A stretch of DNA of 64,000 bases from Xiphophorus maculatus (Eukaryota; Chordata; Actinopteri; Cyprinodontiformes; Poeciliidae). Under the pieces are notes generated by a model. That model ran no database searches. It saw only the letters and a list, made by a program, of their open reading frames with translations, and was not told the origin of the DNA. Below are positions 43,691 through 55,603 of the stretch, piece after piece; within the stretch, counting starts at the first letter, position 1; each line of letters opens with the position of its first letter. The position numbers were made by a program, and so were the translations under genes. The stretch lies in contig NC_036461.1 of NCBI RefSeq assembly GCF_002775205.1, positions 8,531,015-8,595,014 of the forward strand, in the 5' to 3' direction.

Positions 43691-46009
43691 GTTTGCTTGT
43701 TTGTCTACCGCCCCCTGCTGGTTTGGGTACGTTTGTTATCCTAATATTTTCTTTATGAACTTGACTTGCTTTTTTACTTTTAAGAGGATCTAAATGAAAG
43801 ATTACCAACATTTCCTGTTTCTGACAAACCAAATTTTGACTGCATGAAGTGCACAAAGCATATTTAAGACTTTTTAATAATGGTTTGATTACAATACAAA
43901 CAATCTGAACAAGCTGCATGCTATCTCATGCTATCTCCTTATTAAAAATAACAAAAGTTTTAAAAAAAATTCTGAGAAATATGCTCTTAGCAGCGTTTTT
44001 AAAAATTCTTTGAAGTGTTAAACCTCTAATCGGGTGTTTTCAGACCCACAGAGGAATCTGGATCCCAAAGTTAAAAGATGAAATAAATGATGTGTAATAA
44101 TTTAGAAAAAATATTAAAAATATGTATTCATAGCAATATGTCATTGCTACCACTACTACTACTAATACTAATACTGTTAAGAATGATAATATTATTATCA
44201 AAATGCAAATAACAATTATAACCAATATTATCATGATTATTATTAATAAGAATATTGATTATAACATTACATAACTATTATATTAATATTATTACAATAT
44301 AATTATTTTATTTTATTTTTTCATCTGTTTCACATTCAACTTGCATGTTTAAGACTCTAAATATTATATATTATTATAATTAGGTGACAACTGGAAGTAA
44401 GTATTTGCTCTTCTTTTCACTTTGGGGGTGTCTGGAGGATCAGTGAGTAGAGTAATGGACTTGTAATCCAAAATTTAAGCATTCCAATTAAGCATTTTAT
44501 TTAAAAGTAGGAGTATAGACATGGAGGGGATAAATATTAATGCACACACCACAGGTTCAAGGTTTTGAAAATCATGTTTCCACTTCACAACTAAGCTACT
44601 GAATGTTTGTGTAGCTCATCAAAGGTTATGAAGACGTTTGAAGGGTTTTAATATATCTACAAAGGGAAAGCACTGATTTAACTGATGCAGTGATAACAGT
44701 GTGACATGGTGGATGTTTGGATTACATCTGAAAAGTCTGGATACAAAAACACTCCAGTAGGTGGCAATCCAGGCTCAGTTATGTAGCCTCTTCACTGGAG
44801 CTGTCAGTTTAAAGGGGCCCTACAAATGGAATATAGCATCACCATCAAAACAAGATGATATCACCTTGGATACAAGACTGCTCTCTATTCTTACACACAA
44901 GAAACAAGTTCATACACCAGCTTTCTGTGAGTCTGGAGACTCACAGAAAGTGTATGCACAACATACATTAGTGCTTCACAAATAAGTGATTAAGACATGA
45001 ACCGCCTCTACTTCCTGCTTTTTACGAACTATATTCTAAATAAATTCAATGTTATTTGTACAAACTCATATTTTATTGATATGTTAATCACTAATCTACT
45101 ACAATTTTCAAATAACTGAACAAATTTTAAAATATTAGGGAGGAAAGACTTATTATTGTGGCATTTCATATATGTACACATATTTTGGCTTCATCAGCAG
45201 TCATGTTCAGTCAAGACCTTTACTCTGTGTATGATTTTCTAACCTCACTGTTCTGTGGTAACAGCTCTGCTCTGACCCACGTGCCATTCTTCACCAGTGT
45301 TGTCCAACTGTGCATATATTACTCCACCATCCTCTGCATTCAGAAAAGGTTTACAGCAGAAATGGTGACTAGTGGGATATAAAATGTTAACAATGATTCT
45401 ACACCAAGAATGGTTTGTGTATTAAAGGTATTTTGGGATGCAACCCGATAAAATCCATGATGCACCTATCGTTGCGTGTTGCAAGGTAATCTTTATTCTC
45501 ACCGCTTTATTGATGAGTAAACTCATTTGCAGATTATGTCCATCCAGTAGCACAGCACCTGCAAAGCAGTGACAAATACAGTTAAACAGAATTAAACATA
45601 AACTGACTCATTAAGGGATTGTTTGCACTGATCCCACAAGCTTTTTACTCTGTGTCCTTGGGATGAGAGCAATTTTTCCAAAAGAGACATTCCCTCATGG
45701 AGTTAGCTGTAGTGGTGAAGAAAGCTGCTTCACATGAAACAAAATCTTCTGCTCGTGTTGAGCACTGACATCTCACCCATTTCCGTCCTGATGGGATGCA
45801 CCCAGTTCACTATCTGGATCAATATGGATAAAAATGCTTCATCATAAGATTAAGAAGATCTCTTAGATCAACAATATATTGATTCACACTTGCCTCTCAG
45901 TTTACTGGCTGAGGAAGGTATAACCACGCTAATGGGCCCAGCTTAAAATGATGAGTTCTGGGACTGTCATGATTTGTTCCAGTCCACTTGTAAAACATGT
46001 AGAACGCTT
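43691..46009. other. Intergenic stretch, AT-rich
   Basis: No gene supported. 44095-44340 is low-complexity (ATT/TAA-rich). A weak tRNA-like relic ('GTGAGTAGAGTAATGGACTTG') occurs near 44440-44490. A hairpin lies at 44921-44950. Confidence 0.45.
44911..44956. repeat. Hairpin-forming inverted repeat
   Basis: CTTTCTGTGAGTCT (44921-44934) and its inverse (44937-44950) with a 2-nt loop. The stem nearly continues outward with CATACAC / GTGTATG past a 3-nt bulge. Confidence 0.88.
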
Positions 46010-46345
46010 ATTGCAAAGTGTTCATATTCTTTGAACTTTTCTCATCCATTTTACAACCACAAACTAAAATGTATCTCATTGGGATATAAAATGATGTCCC
46101 AACACAAATACATGCATGTTTAAACCATCAAAAAACTTACATTTTTGTCCTTTTGACTTTGAAAAGTGGCTCAAGCACAATCAAGTTGGAGAATTTTCTA
46201 GAAACAGCAGTTTTCAAGTTTTGCCAGACTTTTAAGTTAAATGTAGGTCTGGACTTAGACTGGGAAAACTAAGATTTCAACTTTTCTTTGTAGGTCTGAC
46301 TGGATTCAGTTTTAGGTCGATGTTCTGCTGGAGGGTGAACCTTTG
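46010..46345 (-). mobile_element. Tc1-like transposon relic (minus)
   Basis: Reverse complement of Tc1 blocks: terminal-like 'TTGCAAAGTGTTCATATTCTTTGAAC', then 'CAGCAGTTTTCAAGTTTTGCCAGA', 'TAGGTCTGGACTTAGACTGGG' and 'GTTCTGCTGGAGGGTGAACCTTTG'. The middle is deleted and no frame remains. Confidence 0.85.
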
Positions 46346-46779
46346 TCACAGGTGGATAATCTAACAGAAAATATTCCAAAGTCAATAAAAAAAAAAAAGA
46401 CCAAAAGCCTTTTATTTATTTTTGGTGAATCTCCAAACGCATTTGTATAAATAATTAATCATTATGATAACCAGCTTCTTTTCATTGTAAATTTCAATAA
46501 CCAGCATATATGATGCCTTTAAATTAGCCATTACACAGCACAGCATTTTTGTTTGTTTGTTTGTTTGTTTTTTATGTGTTTAAGCGTTTTATGTTTCTGA
46601 GCATTTGGGTTGAATTATCCTTTGCTTACTTCCAGATTCATTTTTTGAACTGACACACACGTTGATACAACTATTGAAAATATACTCCTAATTTCTTAAA
46701 AGTAATCTGTATTAGATTTATGTTTATGTCATGGCAAAACAGAATTAAACGGGTAGTGATTATTTACAGACGCTCCCTT

Positions 46780-46901
46780 TGCGGTAGGGATAATTGTCAG
46801 ACGGTTCCTGAGTGGGTGGGAGTTTCTCTTCTTTCTTGGAGAAAAAAAAGCAGCATCCTTATCAGCAGCACCAAACGCCAGCGATCAGGAAGCTCCGAGA
46901 G
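46780..46901 (+). promoter_or_regulatory. tmem63c: Candidate tmem63c leader exon / promoter
   Basis: CpG-containing segment ending CTCCGAGAG|GTGAGC, a consensus donor at 46902. Surrounding DNA to about 47080 is also CpG-enriched. On the plus strand the next supported coding exon is tmem63c at 61750, so this is the best candidate for its non-coding first exon. Inference from composition and splice signal only. Confidence 0.35.
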
Positions 46902-47359
46902 GTGAGCAATGTGAAATTTAAACTATCCGTTCAGCGACTTAAATGCGCACTGAAAGGGTTTAATGCGCTGTTTTTGGCGCAATCGTATTTATTAACTCGC
47001 ACAACAGGGAGAGGTGGGTGCGCTGGCAGATTGGTGTGCTGCAGCAAGCAGGAGGAACAGTGAGTCGCCGGAAAATGTTTGCTTGGTAAAGAAAACCTCG
47101 TTGTTTCCTAAATATAAAGAAGGCGTGACAATGAGGTGAACATGGAAAAGTTTATTGCGCGGGTTGATGTTGCCTCTGCTGTGGATGATGATGCTCCTGG
47201 CAACGTGTCAGATAGTGTTACACCCAAAGCAGGTGCATCGTTTCTTCTTCCCACTCGAACACCTATTGTTCCTCCTGTAGAGTCAGCTGGGTGGTAAACT
47301 CAGCGTTCAATGTTGTTCACGTTTATGATTTTAGGAAATTATACTTTGATTTGTGAGGC

Positions 47360-47401
47360 AGTTCATTCATTCATTCCCTGCATTCATTCATTCATTCTGC
47401 A
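47360..47401. repeat. (ATTC)n imperfect microsatellite
   Basis: Two blocks of tandem CATT/ATTC units separated by CCCTG. Confidence 0.85.
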
Positions 47402-47534
47402 TTCCCCCTGCTGCTTGTCAGTCTGGACTCTGCTGGAATCACAGACAAAGCCTTTCTTGGTCAGCTGAGCAGGCATGTTGACCTGTTGATTTATTTTATT
47501 AAGCTGCACAGGCTGCGTTTTGCAAAATTGTTCA

Positions 47535-48325
47535 TATCCTTTAAACTTGTTCTCATTTTGCCACTTTATAACTGCAAACTTAAATGTAATTTAGTGGGGG
47601 TTATGTGGTAGACCAACAGAAGGCAATGATTTATGGGTTTTACAACTTTTTGCAAATGGAAATCTGAAAACTGTGGTTGGCATTTGCATTCAGCCTCCCT
47701 GGGTGAAGACTCATTAGAGTCACCTTTTGCTGCAATTAAAACAAAGCTGGATTACATCTGCAGCTTTGCAGTTGTCAGACCGGATGGATAACATCTGTGA
47801 ACATCACCTTTCAGTCCTTGCTGCAGATTGTCAGTCAGATTTGGGTCTGAATTCTAATTTTTCACCCACTATGTCATTGAAGCTCTATATGGTTTCATGT
47901 TAACTTCTTCAAGTCTCAAGTCTTTGCTGCCTTAAATCTTCTCAGATCACTCCGTGTTTAGGTACAGCCCCATCCCCATCACCTTTAAAACTGCCTAATC
48001 TGAGTATTGTATCATCTGACCAGAGAAGCTTGTTTCAGATGTTTGCTGCTTTTTCCCTACATGAGTAGAGTCAATCTGCAACTGAGGCTTTTTACTTCAA
48101 CAGTCTCTTTAGACCTGATTTGTCTTTGTAGTTCCTCCAAAGTTACGATGGACCTTTTGGATTATTCTCTGATTATTGCTCTTTATTCAAAGCTTGTATG
48201 CTTAAGTGGACACCCATGTTTGTACTTGATTTGATCCTCTGGGATGGGAGCTGAATACAAATACATACCTCATTTTTTTCTTCCAATAAGCCATTATGTA
48301 TTACTTCATGTTGGTCTATCTCATG
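47535..48325 (-). mobile_element. Tc1-like transposon relic (minus)
   Basis: Nearly full span but decayed, reverse orientation: 'CACCTTTTGCTGCAATTAAAAC', 'CTTCTCAGATCACTCCGTGTTTAGG', 'GTATCATCTGACCAGAGAAGC' (complement of SDET region), 'CCTCCAAAGTTACGATGGACC' and 'GAGCTGAATACAAATACATACC'. No frame survives. Confidence 0.85.
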
Positions 48326-49600
48326 AATTTTCAATGAAACACATTGCTAATTGTCTGCCGTTTCTAAAAGAAATAAATGCTGATGCCATTTTTACTCAAT
48401 GGAGAAGGGAGATGACCTTACGAAATGCCAGATTCACATTCACTTTTGACATTTTAACAGGTCAGAAAAATATGTCACACCATAATTGGGAGCTTTGAAA
48501 ACCAATCTTTTAATGTTGCCAGATGTGTATTAGAAAGCTCACCACATCTGATAATGTCGGGTAAATGACCATGATGATGGTAATTAGTGTTGTTCATTAG
48601 AGGAGAGGAAGTGGATCTTGTTTCCAGGCACCAATTTGTGCATCATTCTAAAATAAAAATATTTCTTCATGTTATTCAGAACCTTAGATTTATGAAAATA
48701 GACTGTTTCCTTGGAGCTTGACAAACCTCGCTGCCTCTGAAAAACCATTAATCCAGTATCACTGGAGATGCTCTCAATGAAGGGGGAGAAGCTAAACATT
48801 TCCAAACTAACAAGGTTTAACAAGGTAAAGGTTTGATTATTCCTGGCTGTGCATTCTTTAATGCACTGAGTTGGAATGAAGGCCAGACATGCAAGTTCAG
48901 ACCATAGTAAACATATTCACACCACTTGAACTTCTCATTTTGTTGTGTTGCAATCTTTACATAAAGTGGTGGATTATTCTGAAGTGTGTTGTTGTGCAAC
49001 ACCTCCCCCCCTTCTCTCTACTCTCACTCTTTTACTTCCTCTTCTGAGAGGGTAGATGTGCTACCAGCGCTCCGTCTAACGGGTGAATTGAGTTTCCTAA
49101 ATCTGCTGGGATTTACCCTGTCCAGAACTGAAGTAAACTCTGTTTAAGCTGGCATCGAGAAAAGATTTGCCTGGTTTCTGATGGCCTACATCCAGGTGTC
49201 CCAACCTTCTTACCCCTGTGAATTAGCCAGACTGAGCAGCCTGCAGCCAACTAGTTTCACAGAGCACACCTGTTAACGGTCGCTCCTTCTCTATATTACA
49301 ACGTGCACTTGCACTTGGTACTGAACCAACCTGGTTCAGTACCAAGTCCCAAGGATGTTGTTTTACATATGAGCTACCAGCAACCTATAAAACATTTTCC
49401 ATCTCTTCCTCTCCAGAATCAAATATCATAGCTATTTTACAACCATCAAAGAACTTTATGGTGACTCATTAATTGAATGTCCACAACATCTTTTAGATTT
49501 TCTTTATGCTAAATATTTTATTAGTAAGGCAATTTTGCAAGGGTCAGTACAGCTTAATTCAGTAGCAGAAATAATCAATTAAGTAAAATCAGTCATCTAG
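48326..49600. other. tmem63c candidate first intron, part
   Basis: No gene or named repeat. Includes a perfect hairpin at 49313-49347. Confidence 0.4.
49313..49347. repeat. Perfect 16-bp inverted repeat, 3-nt loop
   Basis: ACTTGGTACTGAACCA at 49313-49328 and its exact inverse at 49332-49347. Confidence 0.9.
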
Positions 49601-49611
49601 TCTGTCTTTCC

Positions 49612-50159
49612 CTAATGCTGATACTGAGAACTAAAAAAGGGAACCTTTGAGAGAGACGAACAGAGTTTGGCGTTTCGAACCCCAGACCTGGCCTGATGAT
49701 GAAGAAGGTGTTGCAGCAGGAGGAGAAGTTGATCGACGAAGGCAGGGATCTCTGTAGGTCTGATGAGCTTTCTTCTCCACACAGATGGTGAGGTCACATA
49801 GGACTTGGGTGCTGGCATGGAAGGAAGGCACCAGTTCTTCTTCTTTGCCTTTGTTCTTTGTCTTTGCCTTTGTCTTGGTCTTCATCTTTGCCTTTATCTT
49901 CATCTTTGTCTTTGGGGTCTGAACCCAGCTGATGAGAGAAGTGCGATTTGAAGCCACATGTTGCGGGGCTGACGGGTTGGTCCCCATGCGCAGGACAGTC
50001 TTTGGCTCTGTGGCCCCGGCTCTTCTTCAGCTGTAGAGTTCTTTGTCCATCTCGATCTTGGCTCAAAGCTGCCTGGAGGATCCAACCAAAGATTCCTCTT
50101 TTGCACACACCTTTTATAGGGTTTATCCACCTTTTTGGTGTGTTTGAATTGACTAGCAC
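49612..50159 (-). other. Orphan minus-strand open frames with Lys/Asp-rich repeat
   Basis: Two overlapping minus-strand frames (50159-49794, 121 aa; 49987-49631, 118 aa) share a hexamer-like repeat (CTTTGC/CTTTGT at about 49840-49915). One frame reads it as alternating K/D/E and the other as K/T/M. The upstream minus-strand DNA has CCTATAAAAGG (about 50111-50121), a good TATA box. Together with the orphan frames at 51017-51607 this could be the 3' part and LTR of a decayed retroelement, but no long terminal repeat pair or diagnostic domain is visible. Function unknown. Confidence 0.3.
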
Positions 50160-51016
50160 TGTTGCTGTGCTTGTTTAATTGGCTGTCTGCTCAGACAGAT
50201 GATCTAATATCCATCACTGTCTTACAGACATTATGTCTTGATGTTTGTGCTAATGTCTCAGGATTGCTCAGTGGTCCTCCTATGACCATGGCCTGCACAA
50301 CCTTTTCTTTGAAACATTTACGTTGTTCAACAATCTGTCTCCAAATAAGGCATTGATCATCTCTGCTCTCCTGTTAGTTCCTCTTTCTCCCTTAACCTTT
50401 CACCTACCATCTACCTTCAACATATCAGTGATGTTTAATTGCAGTTACACCTTTTTACACCATTTCAAGTTCAATGTCAAAATCACATAACTTCTTTAGC
50501 TTCTTTGATTTAGCATTCATTTATAATTTTATAACCATAACTTATTAATTACTCTTATTATAATGTTAATGTGAGTTATTACAGATGTTTTCTGAAAAGA
50601 AACCAAGAATAATCCATGATTCTAATTATTTGATACCAAAGTTACAGTTACATGTTTTTCTTGTAAGTGTACCCACAAGTGTAGGTGTAAGTATTATTAT
50701 AAGTAAACCAATATTAATATAAGTATTTTACTTTCAATCGTATCCAATTACTCAAAATGTTTAGATTTCATTCTTTAAAACTTTCATGCTTTGAAATAAG
50801 GAATAGTCTCCACTATTATACATCTGTAGGCTGGAAACTTACTTCCTCTTTTTTCAGGAAACCTGCTCTTCTTGTTTCATGACTCGCTCTGTCTGACTAT
50901 AATTTCTTATGATTAGATAGAAAAAAGAAGTAGAATTAAAGCAAAGTTTGCAGGAGACAAAAACAACACACACACAACCAGATTTATTTTATTGATGTTT
51001 AAGTCTACTGTTGGGC
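50160..51016. other. Stretch without recognised feature
   Basis: AT-rich and pyrimidine-rich; no gene supported. It may belong to the same unknown element as its neighbours. Confidence 0.35.
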
Positions 51017-51640
51017 CTAGATTTCACTTGTGTGATTAATTTTAAAGATAACTTTATTCATTATTACTGTTAAACTTAAATCTCCATGGGGAAGTGGGAT
51101 GATCTCGGGTTTTCTTGACACCCCCTCCTCGAGGTCAGACCTTTCACATGCTGGGAGTCCATCACCCTCCTGCAGGTCTGCGTCCTCATCCCCTGGAATG
51201 AGAAAAGGTTCGTCTGGGTTGTGAAGATGCAGATTCTTCACCCTCAGTTGTCACAAAGGGCTCGGTGTAATCATCAAAACTCCACTTCTCTTGACAAGTG
51301 AAAGAAATCCTAAAAGTTTGGGATCCTCACAGAACAGCTGAAAAATTACCGCTCATAGTGGCACAATACTTCTCAATGTTTTTCCATCCATTATGCCAGA
51401 CAGAGATTTAACCCTTCCAGTCTGAACATTTTGGAAACAGCCAAATCTGCAGTACTGTAATTCATCCACACTTTGCGCTATCTGAAAGATTCCAACCGTT
51501 TCTGAAAGGGGAGACATTTCGCTTTCCAGCCAATATTGGGTTATTATGGTAATTTCACTCCCATCATAGCAAGGAGTGAAATTAATCTGAGATCTTTTAA
51601 TAGACACTAAATTGTGAAGATAGCCACAAGATATTGAAGG
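51017..51640 (-). other. Orphan minus-strand frames, unknown
   Basis: Two short minus-strand frames, 51607-51353 (84 aa, Cys-containing, ending in stop) and 51241-51017 (74 aa, acidic then basic, opening 'MKNLHLHNPDEPFLIPGDED'). They are separated by about 110 nt containing stops. The residue composition looks protein-like, not random. I do not recognise either; a decayed retroelement envelope-type or accessory region is one guess. Confidence 0.3.
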
Positions 51641-54593
51641 TTCCAGTTGTTATGGATAATTGGGCAATATATATTTTCTCACAGGACATTTAAAGAACTT
51701 TGTACAATTATAATAAGCAAAAATATCCAGGCAGAGATTTGAAACGTAGGACTCAAAGGGTTAGAGAAGAGAAGCAAAAGCAAATGAGGTGGATTAGCAG
51801 TTTCTGCCAACCACTGATGGTGTCATCCAGGACTTGTTGCTGTGGAATATTATCTCTGCTGTCCAGAAATTAAGCTCTTGACCTGTCATGACAGGATCTC
51901 AGTCAGAGGCCTTTTCAGATTTATTATAAGACTGACTGCTACTGGAGATCCTTTGTGCCACAGCATTAACATCCACAAGGACTCTCTTCCCTTTGAGATA
52001 AATAAATATAGTATTTTTGAATTTAATTAAAAAGGGACTGGTGTACATTTGTAGTTTTTGTCACACAACAATTTTACATCTACTTTAAACTGGATCTCTA
52101 CTTTGAAGACATCTATCAATAAAGTCTCAAAAAAAACAAACCCATGTTTGTGACTACAATAATACAAAATTTTATCTAAGTTCAATGTGTGTAAATATCT
52201 TTACAAAGAACTGACACAAGCACATGCACTATAGTAACCAATTGGTATTCTTGTAGTCATTCATGTGCTTGAATTCGTTTTTCCTCTGAGATTTTAATAA
52301 TGCGATAATTTTGCAGCGTACTTTTGCTTTCAAAATTTGATCCCATACAGGAGATGGAAAAGTGCACTCTGAGGCCCCTAAGGGGGGACAAATGAATGCC
52401 GGTCATCTTCAAGTATCACACAGACATTAATAATTCAGGAGGTTTTAAGCGGAGATTCATAAAAGAATCTGGCAAACACAGAAAGACACACTGCCTTCAG
52501 AGTCATGATGAAATATATTTGGTTAAAGTTAAAGCTGATATCAGTATTTTTTTAATAACTTTTACTTCTGAGTTCTGTTCTGGTTTCTAGGTCGCACCAG
52601 TTAAATTAATTTAGGGTTAGGGTTGTAAAAATTGTAAAAAAAAATTGTAAAAGAATTTAATTAGTCAAGACAGAAAAAGGCAAGGAAACAACATCTGAGA
52701 ACACAGCCAAAAGTTTAAGTAATTGCAGAACAAAATGTCTTTTAATACATTATGCTAACATATTGTGTCAAGCCACTCAAACTTTAAGTCCTTCTGTAGT
52801 TTATCCACAACAGCATGTGGCAAATGGAAGGGAAGTTACAACACTGACATAAAATCACACTCATTCATTTAGCTCACATACAGAGAAAACAACAGTCACA
52901 GCTGACTGTATTTATCTGGTAGAGAGTGAATTTCATCTGCTCTGTGAACATTAGTAGAAAATTTGTTCTGTTTGGGAATACATAAATTCTAAAGGCATTC
53001 TTTTACATGATAAACTTCCTGCTCTATAGCTGCAGGCTTATTAGTGGTCTGGCTGTTGACTCCCTAATAATCAAGTTTCATTATTCTGGGGCAAAAATGT
53101 TTCCAACACCAAAACAGTTTTTATTCCCTATTCTTATTAATTTCAGCATAGTTCCTCATCTTTCCTGGGCAAACAATTTTGCAGTAGAATTGTTTAATCT
53201 ATCCATTTTTCCACTTTATCATTAACCAGCTCTACATCTACTGGATGTATTTCTTTTGAAAAGCCATAGAGATTGACATGCTTCAATACTGTCCTGTTAG
53301 AAATGCAATGCTAGTATCCATGTGTGGTATCATATTCCTGTTTTACTGGTCCAGATGAAACAGGCCCTTTACACAAAATGAAATTATTCTTTATTTTAAT
53401 TTATTTATGTTTCATATTTTCAGTAATTTTAGTTTTTCCAGTGTTTTAGTCCATATTTGCTCTTTACGCCTTTGTAAGAATAATTTAATATTTTTGCTCA
53501 GTTCTGTTGGCTTGATGCGTCATGTTGAACAGGAAAGGGGCTCAGGCAAAGTGATCAAACCTTACAAATAGTGAAGCTGATGTAGAAAGATCCCTTTTTA
53601 TAAGTCAGATGCATGCCATGCATATTGAGAGGGACTTCTTTGGTGAGAGAGGAATAAGGAGACCAGTGTGTTTGCAATAATTAAAACTGGAGCCAATGAG
53701 AGATGTAGAGGAATAGAAAGGTTTCACACTTTAGCAGAGACTCCATTCATGCCGCCAAACGGTAATCTTATAGACTTCCCTACGTGTTCCCTGTGGAGGT
53801 GATGATTGCAGTGCTGGCTATTATTGGGAGTGAGATGTGTAGTGCTGCACGTATTCAGGTCCTCTCTGTGTGAATATAAGGACAATTTGTCCCCAACATA
53901 ATTAATGAGTGTGCCAGGATGATTGCATCATTTGTGAGTTGTATTCATGTGAGTCATCTCCCCAGCCGCATGTCTCAGGCTGTTGGGTATAAATGAAACA
54001 GTCAGATAGCACTTTGGTAAAACCCCCTTTTGACAGAAAATCGAACACAAACAGAGGCTTGATGATGCCATGGATAGCTGTGAAACCTCCATTTGTATTC
54101 CATCTGTCATTTAAGCGCAGCCGCTCTGCTCTTCAGGCTCTGCTTTGTTCTTTTTACGTCTCGTGGCGGAGTGTGGGCTCCCTGCTATTTAGGATTCAAG
54201 CTGTGAGTTTTCCTGTTCCACAGGGGTCCGTCGGATTGATGCCAATGCACGCAGCATCATCACTGATGTGTACGGACTAAAAGAGCTCTCAGTAATCTAT
54301 CATCTATACATAGCATCAAATATTCATGGGTTTGTGCAGACATTATCATCTATTCTCATTTGTCACTTTTCACTCGCTCCTTTTTTTTTTACAAACTGTT
54401 TTCTTTCTTCTTAAATATGCAACCACCTGGCAGAAAGTGAGATTGAACTTTTCAGGATTAGTGTAAGAAATGAGTGTGTCTACAGCACTTTGAATTAAAT
54501 GCACTCTAAAAGTCGTTTGTAAGTTAAATCAGAAAGACAAGACACAGCTGAGCAGGAAGACATGATGAGGCACTTTTTATGCAATGCATATTT
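51641..54593. other. tmem63c candidate first intron, part
   Basis: AT-rich, no gene or named repeat recognised over about 3 kb. Confidence 0.4.
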
Positions 54594-54990
54594 TCAGCCT
54601 TGCAAAAGTATTCATACCCCGCATAGTGTCACATTTCAAACTCAGAAAAGATTCACTGTGATTTATATGATAAACAAAGACAGAGAAATAAATGATTCAC
54701 TGTTTTAAATCTGAACAGTGTGATTTGTTCACATTTAGCCTAAAGTTGCTTTTAGGAAGCATTTGGCTGCACAAGAATTGAATTTAGGGATATTAGAGTT
54801 AAGGGGACTGATTCAGATTTTTATCTATAAAAAATTGACTTAATCTATTCAACTTTGATTTTATGTAACACTCCAACCCAAACAAAACAATCAATTATGC
54901 TGAAGGGTCTTGTTGTGATCTGACAAAAGGCTAAATACTATTGAAAGTCTCTAACTCAGGTAGTTAGATGGCTACTAAGAGCATTTGTGG
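54594..54990 (+). mobile_element. Tc1-like transposon terminal relic
   Basis: Begins with 'CAGCCTTGCAAAAGTATTCATACC', a typical fish Tc1 terminal inverted repeat. Followed by 'GATTTATATGATAAACAAAGACAGAGAAATAAATGATTCA' and then scrambled internal sequence including 'CACTCCAACCCAAACAAAACAATCAA'. No transposase frame. Confidence 0.75.
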
Positions 54991-55213
54991 CCCCAAGTAA
55001 ACAGTCTTTTGTTAGTTTGTTTGCTCTTTCAAGTGATGTGTTCATTTGCAAATTGAAAAGCTATGCATGGAATAATCCAGAATATCTAGACATGCAGAAT
55101 GTGATTGTTGAACTGGTCAATTTCGCATTCATCCTGCTGCATGTAGCTCCACAGAGCCCAGATGGGACCTAATGAGGAGCGGTTCAGTCTATGTAGCAGC
55201 AGCTGGACAGCCC

Positions 55214-55603
55214 TCAAGGGGGAGGCTTATGTGAATCCAGACAGGAAGCAGGTGTTAAGTTGGATGAACACCGCCCCCTTTTGAAGCCATCGTTCCAGCC
55301 ATGATATGGATCGTTCAGCTCCCTGAAACATCCTGCATAAAGGGGATGCCAGACTGAGCAGTGTAGCAAACACAACTCACTGGTCTGTGTTTGGGAGAGT
55401 GAGCCGTGAGAGAGGCAAAGCCCCTTCCCTTCTCCTCTGCTGAGCAGGTGGTGAGCAGATTGTGTTAACGTCGCCGCCCATTTTCCCCCTTCAGACTGAA
55501 TCTGATGAGGCTTGGCCATCCACTCATCCAGGACCCCCAGCTCTAGTGTAACATCATCAAAACACACACCAGCTACTTCTGTGAAGTTCAGAAAAACATC
55601 CAC
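55214..55603 (-). other. Orphan 129-codon minus-strand frame
   Basis: A minus-strand frame from 55603, with Cys/His-rich composition and G+C above its surroundings. No signal peptide, domain or splice context that I recognise. It may be part of an unidentified repeat. Confidence 0.25.
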
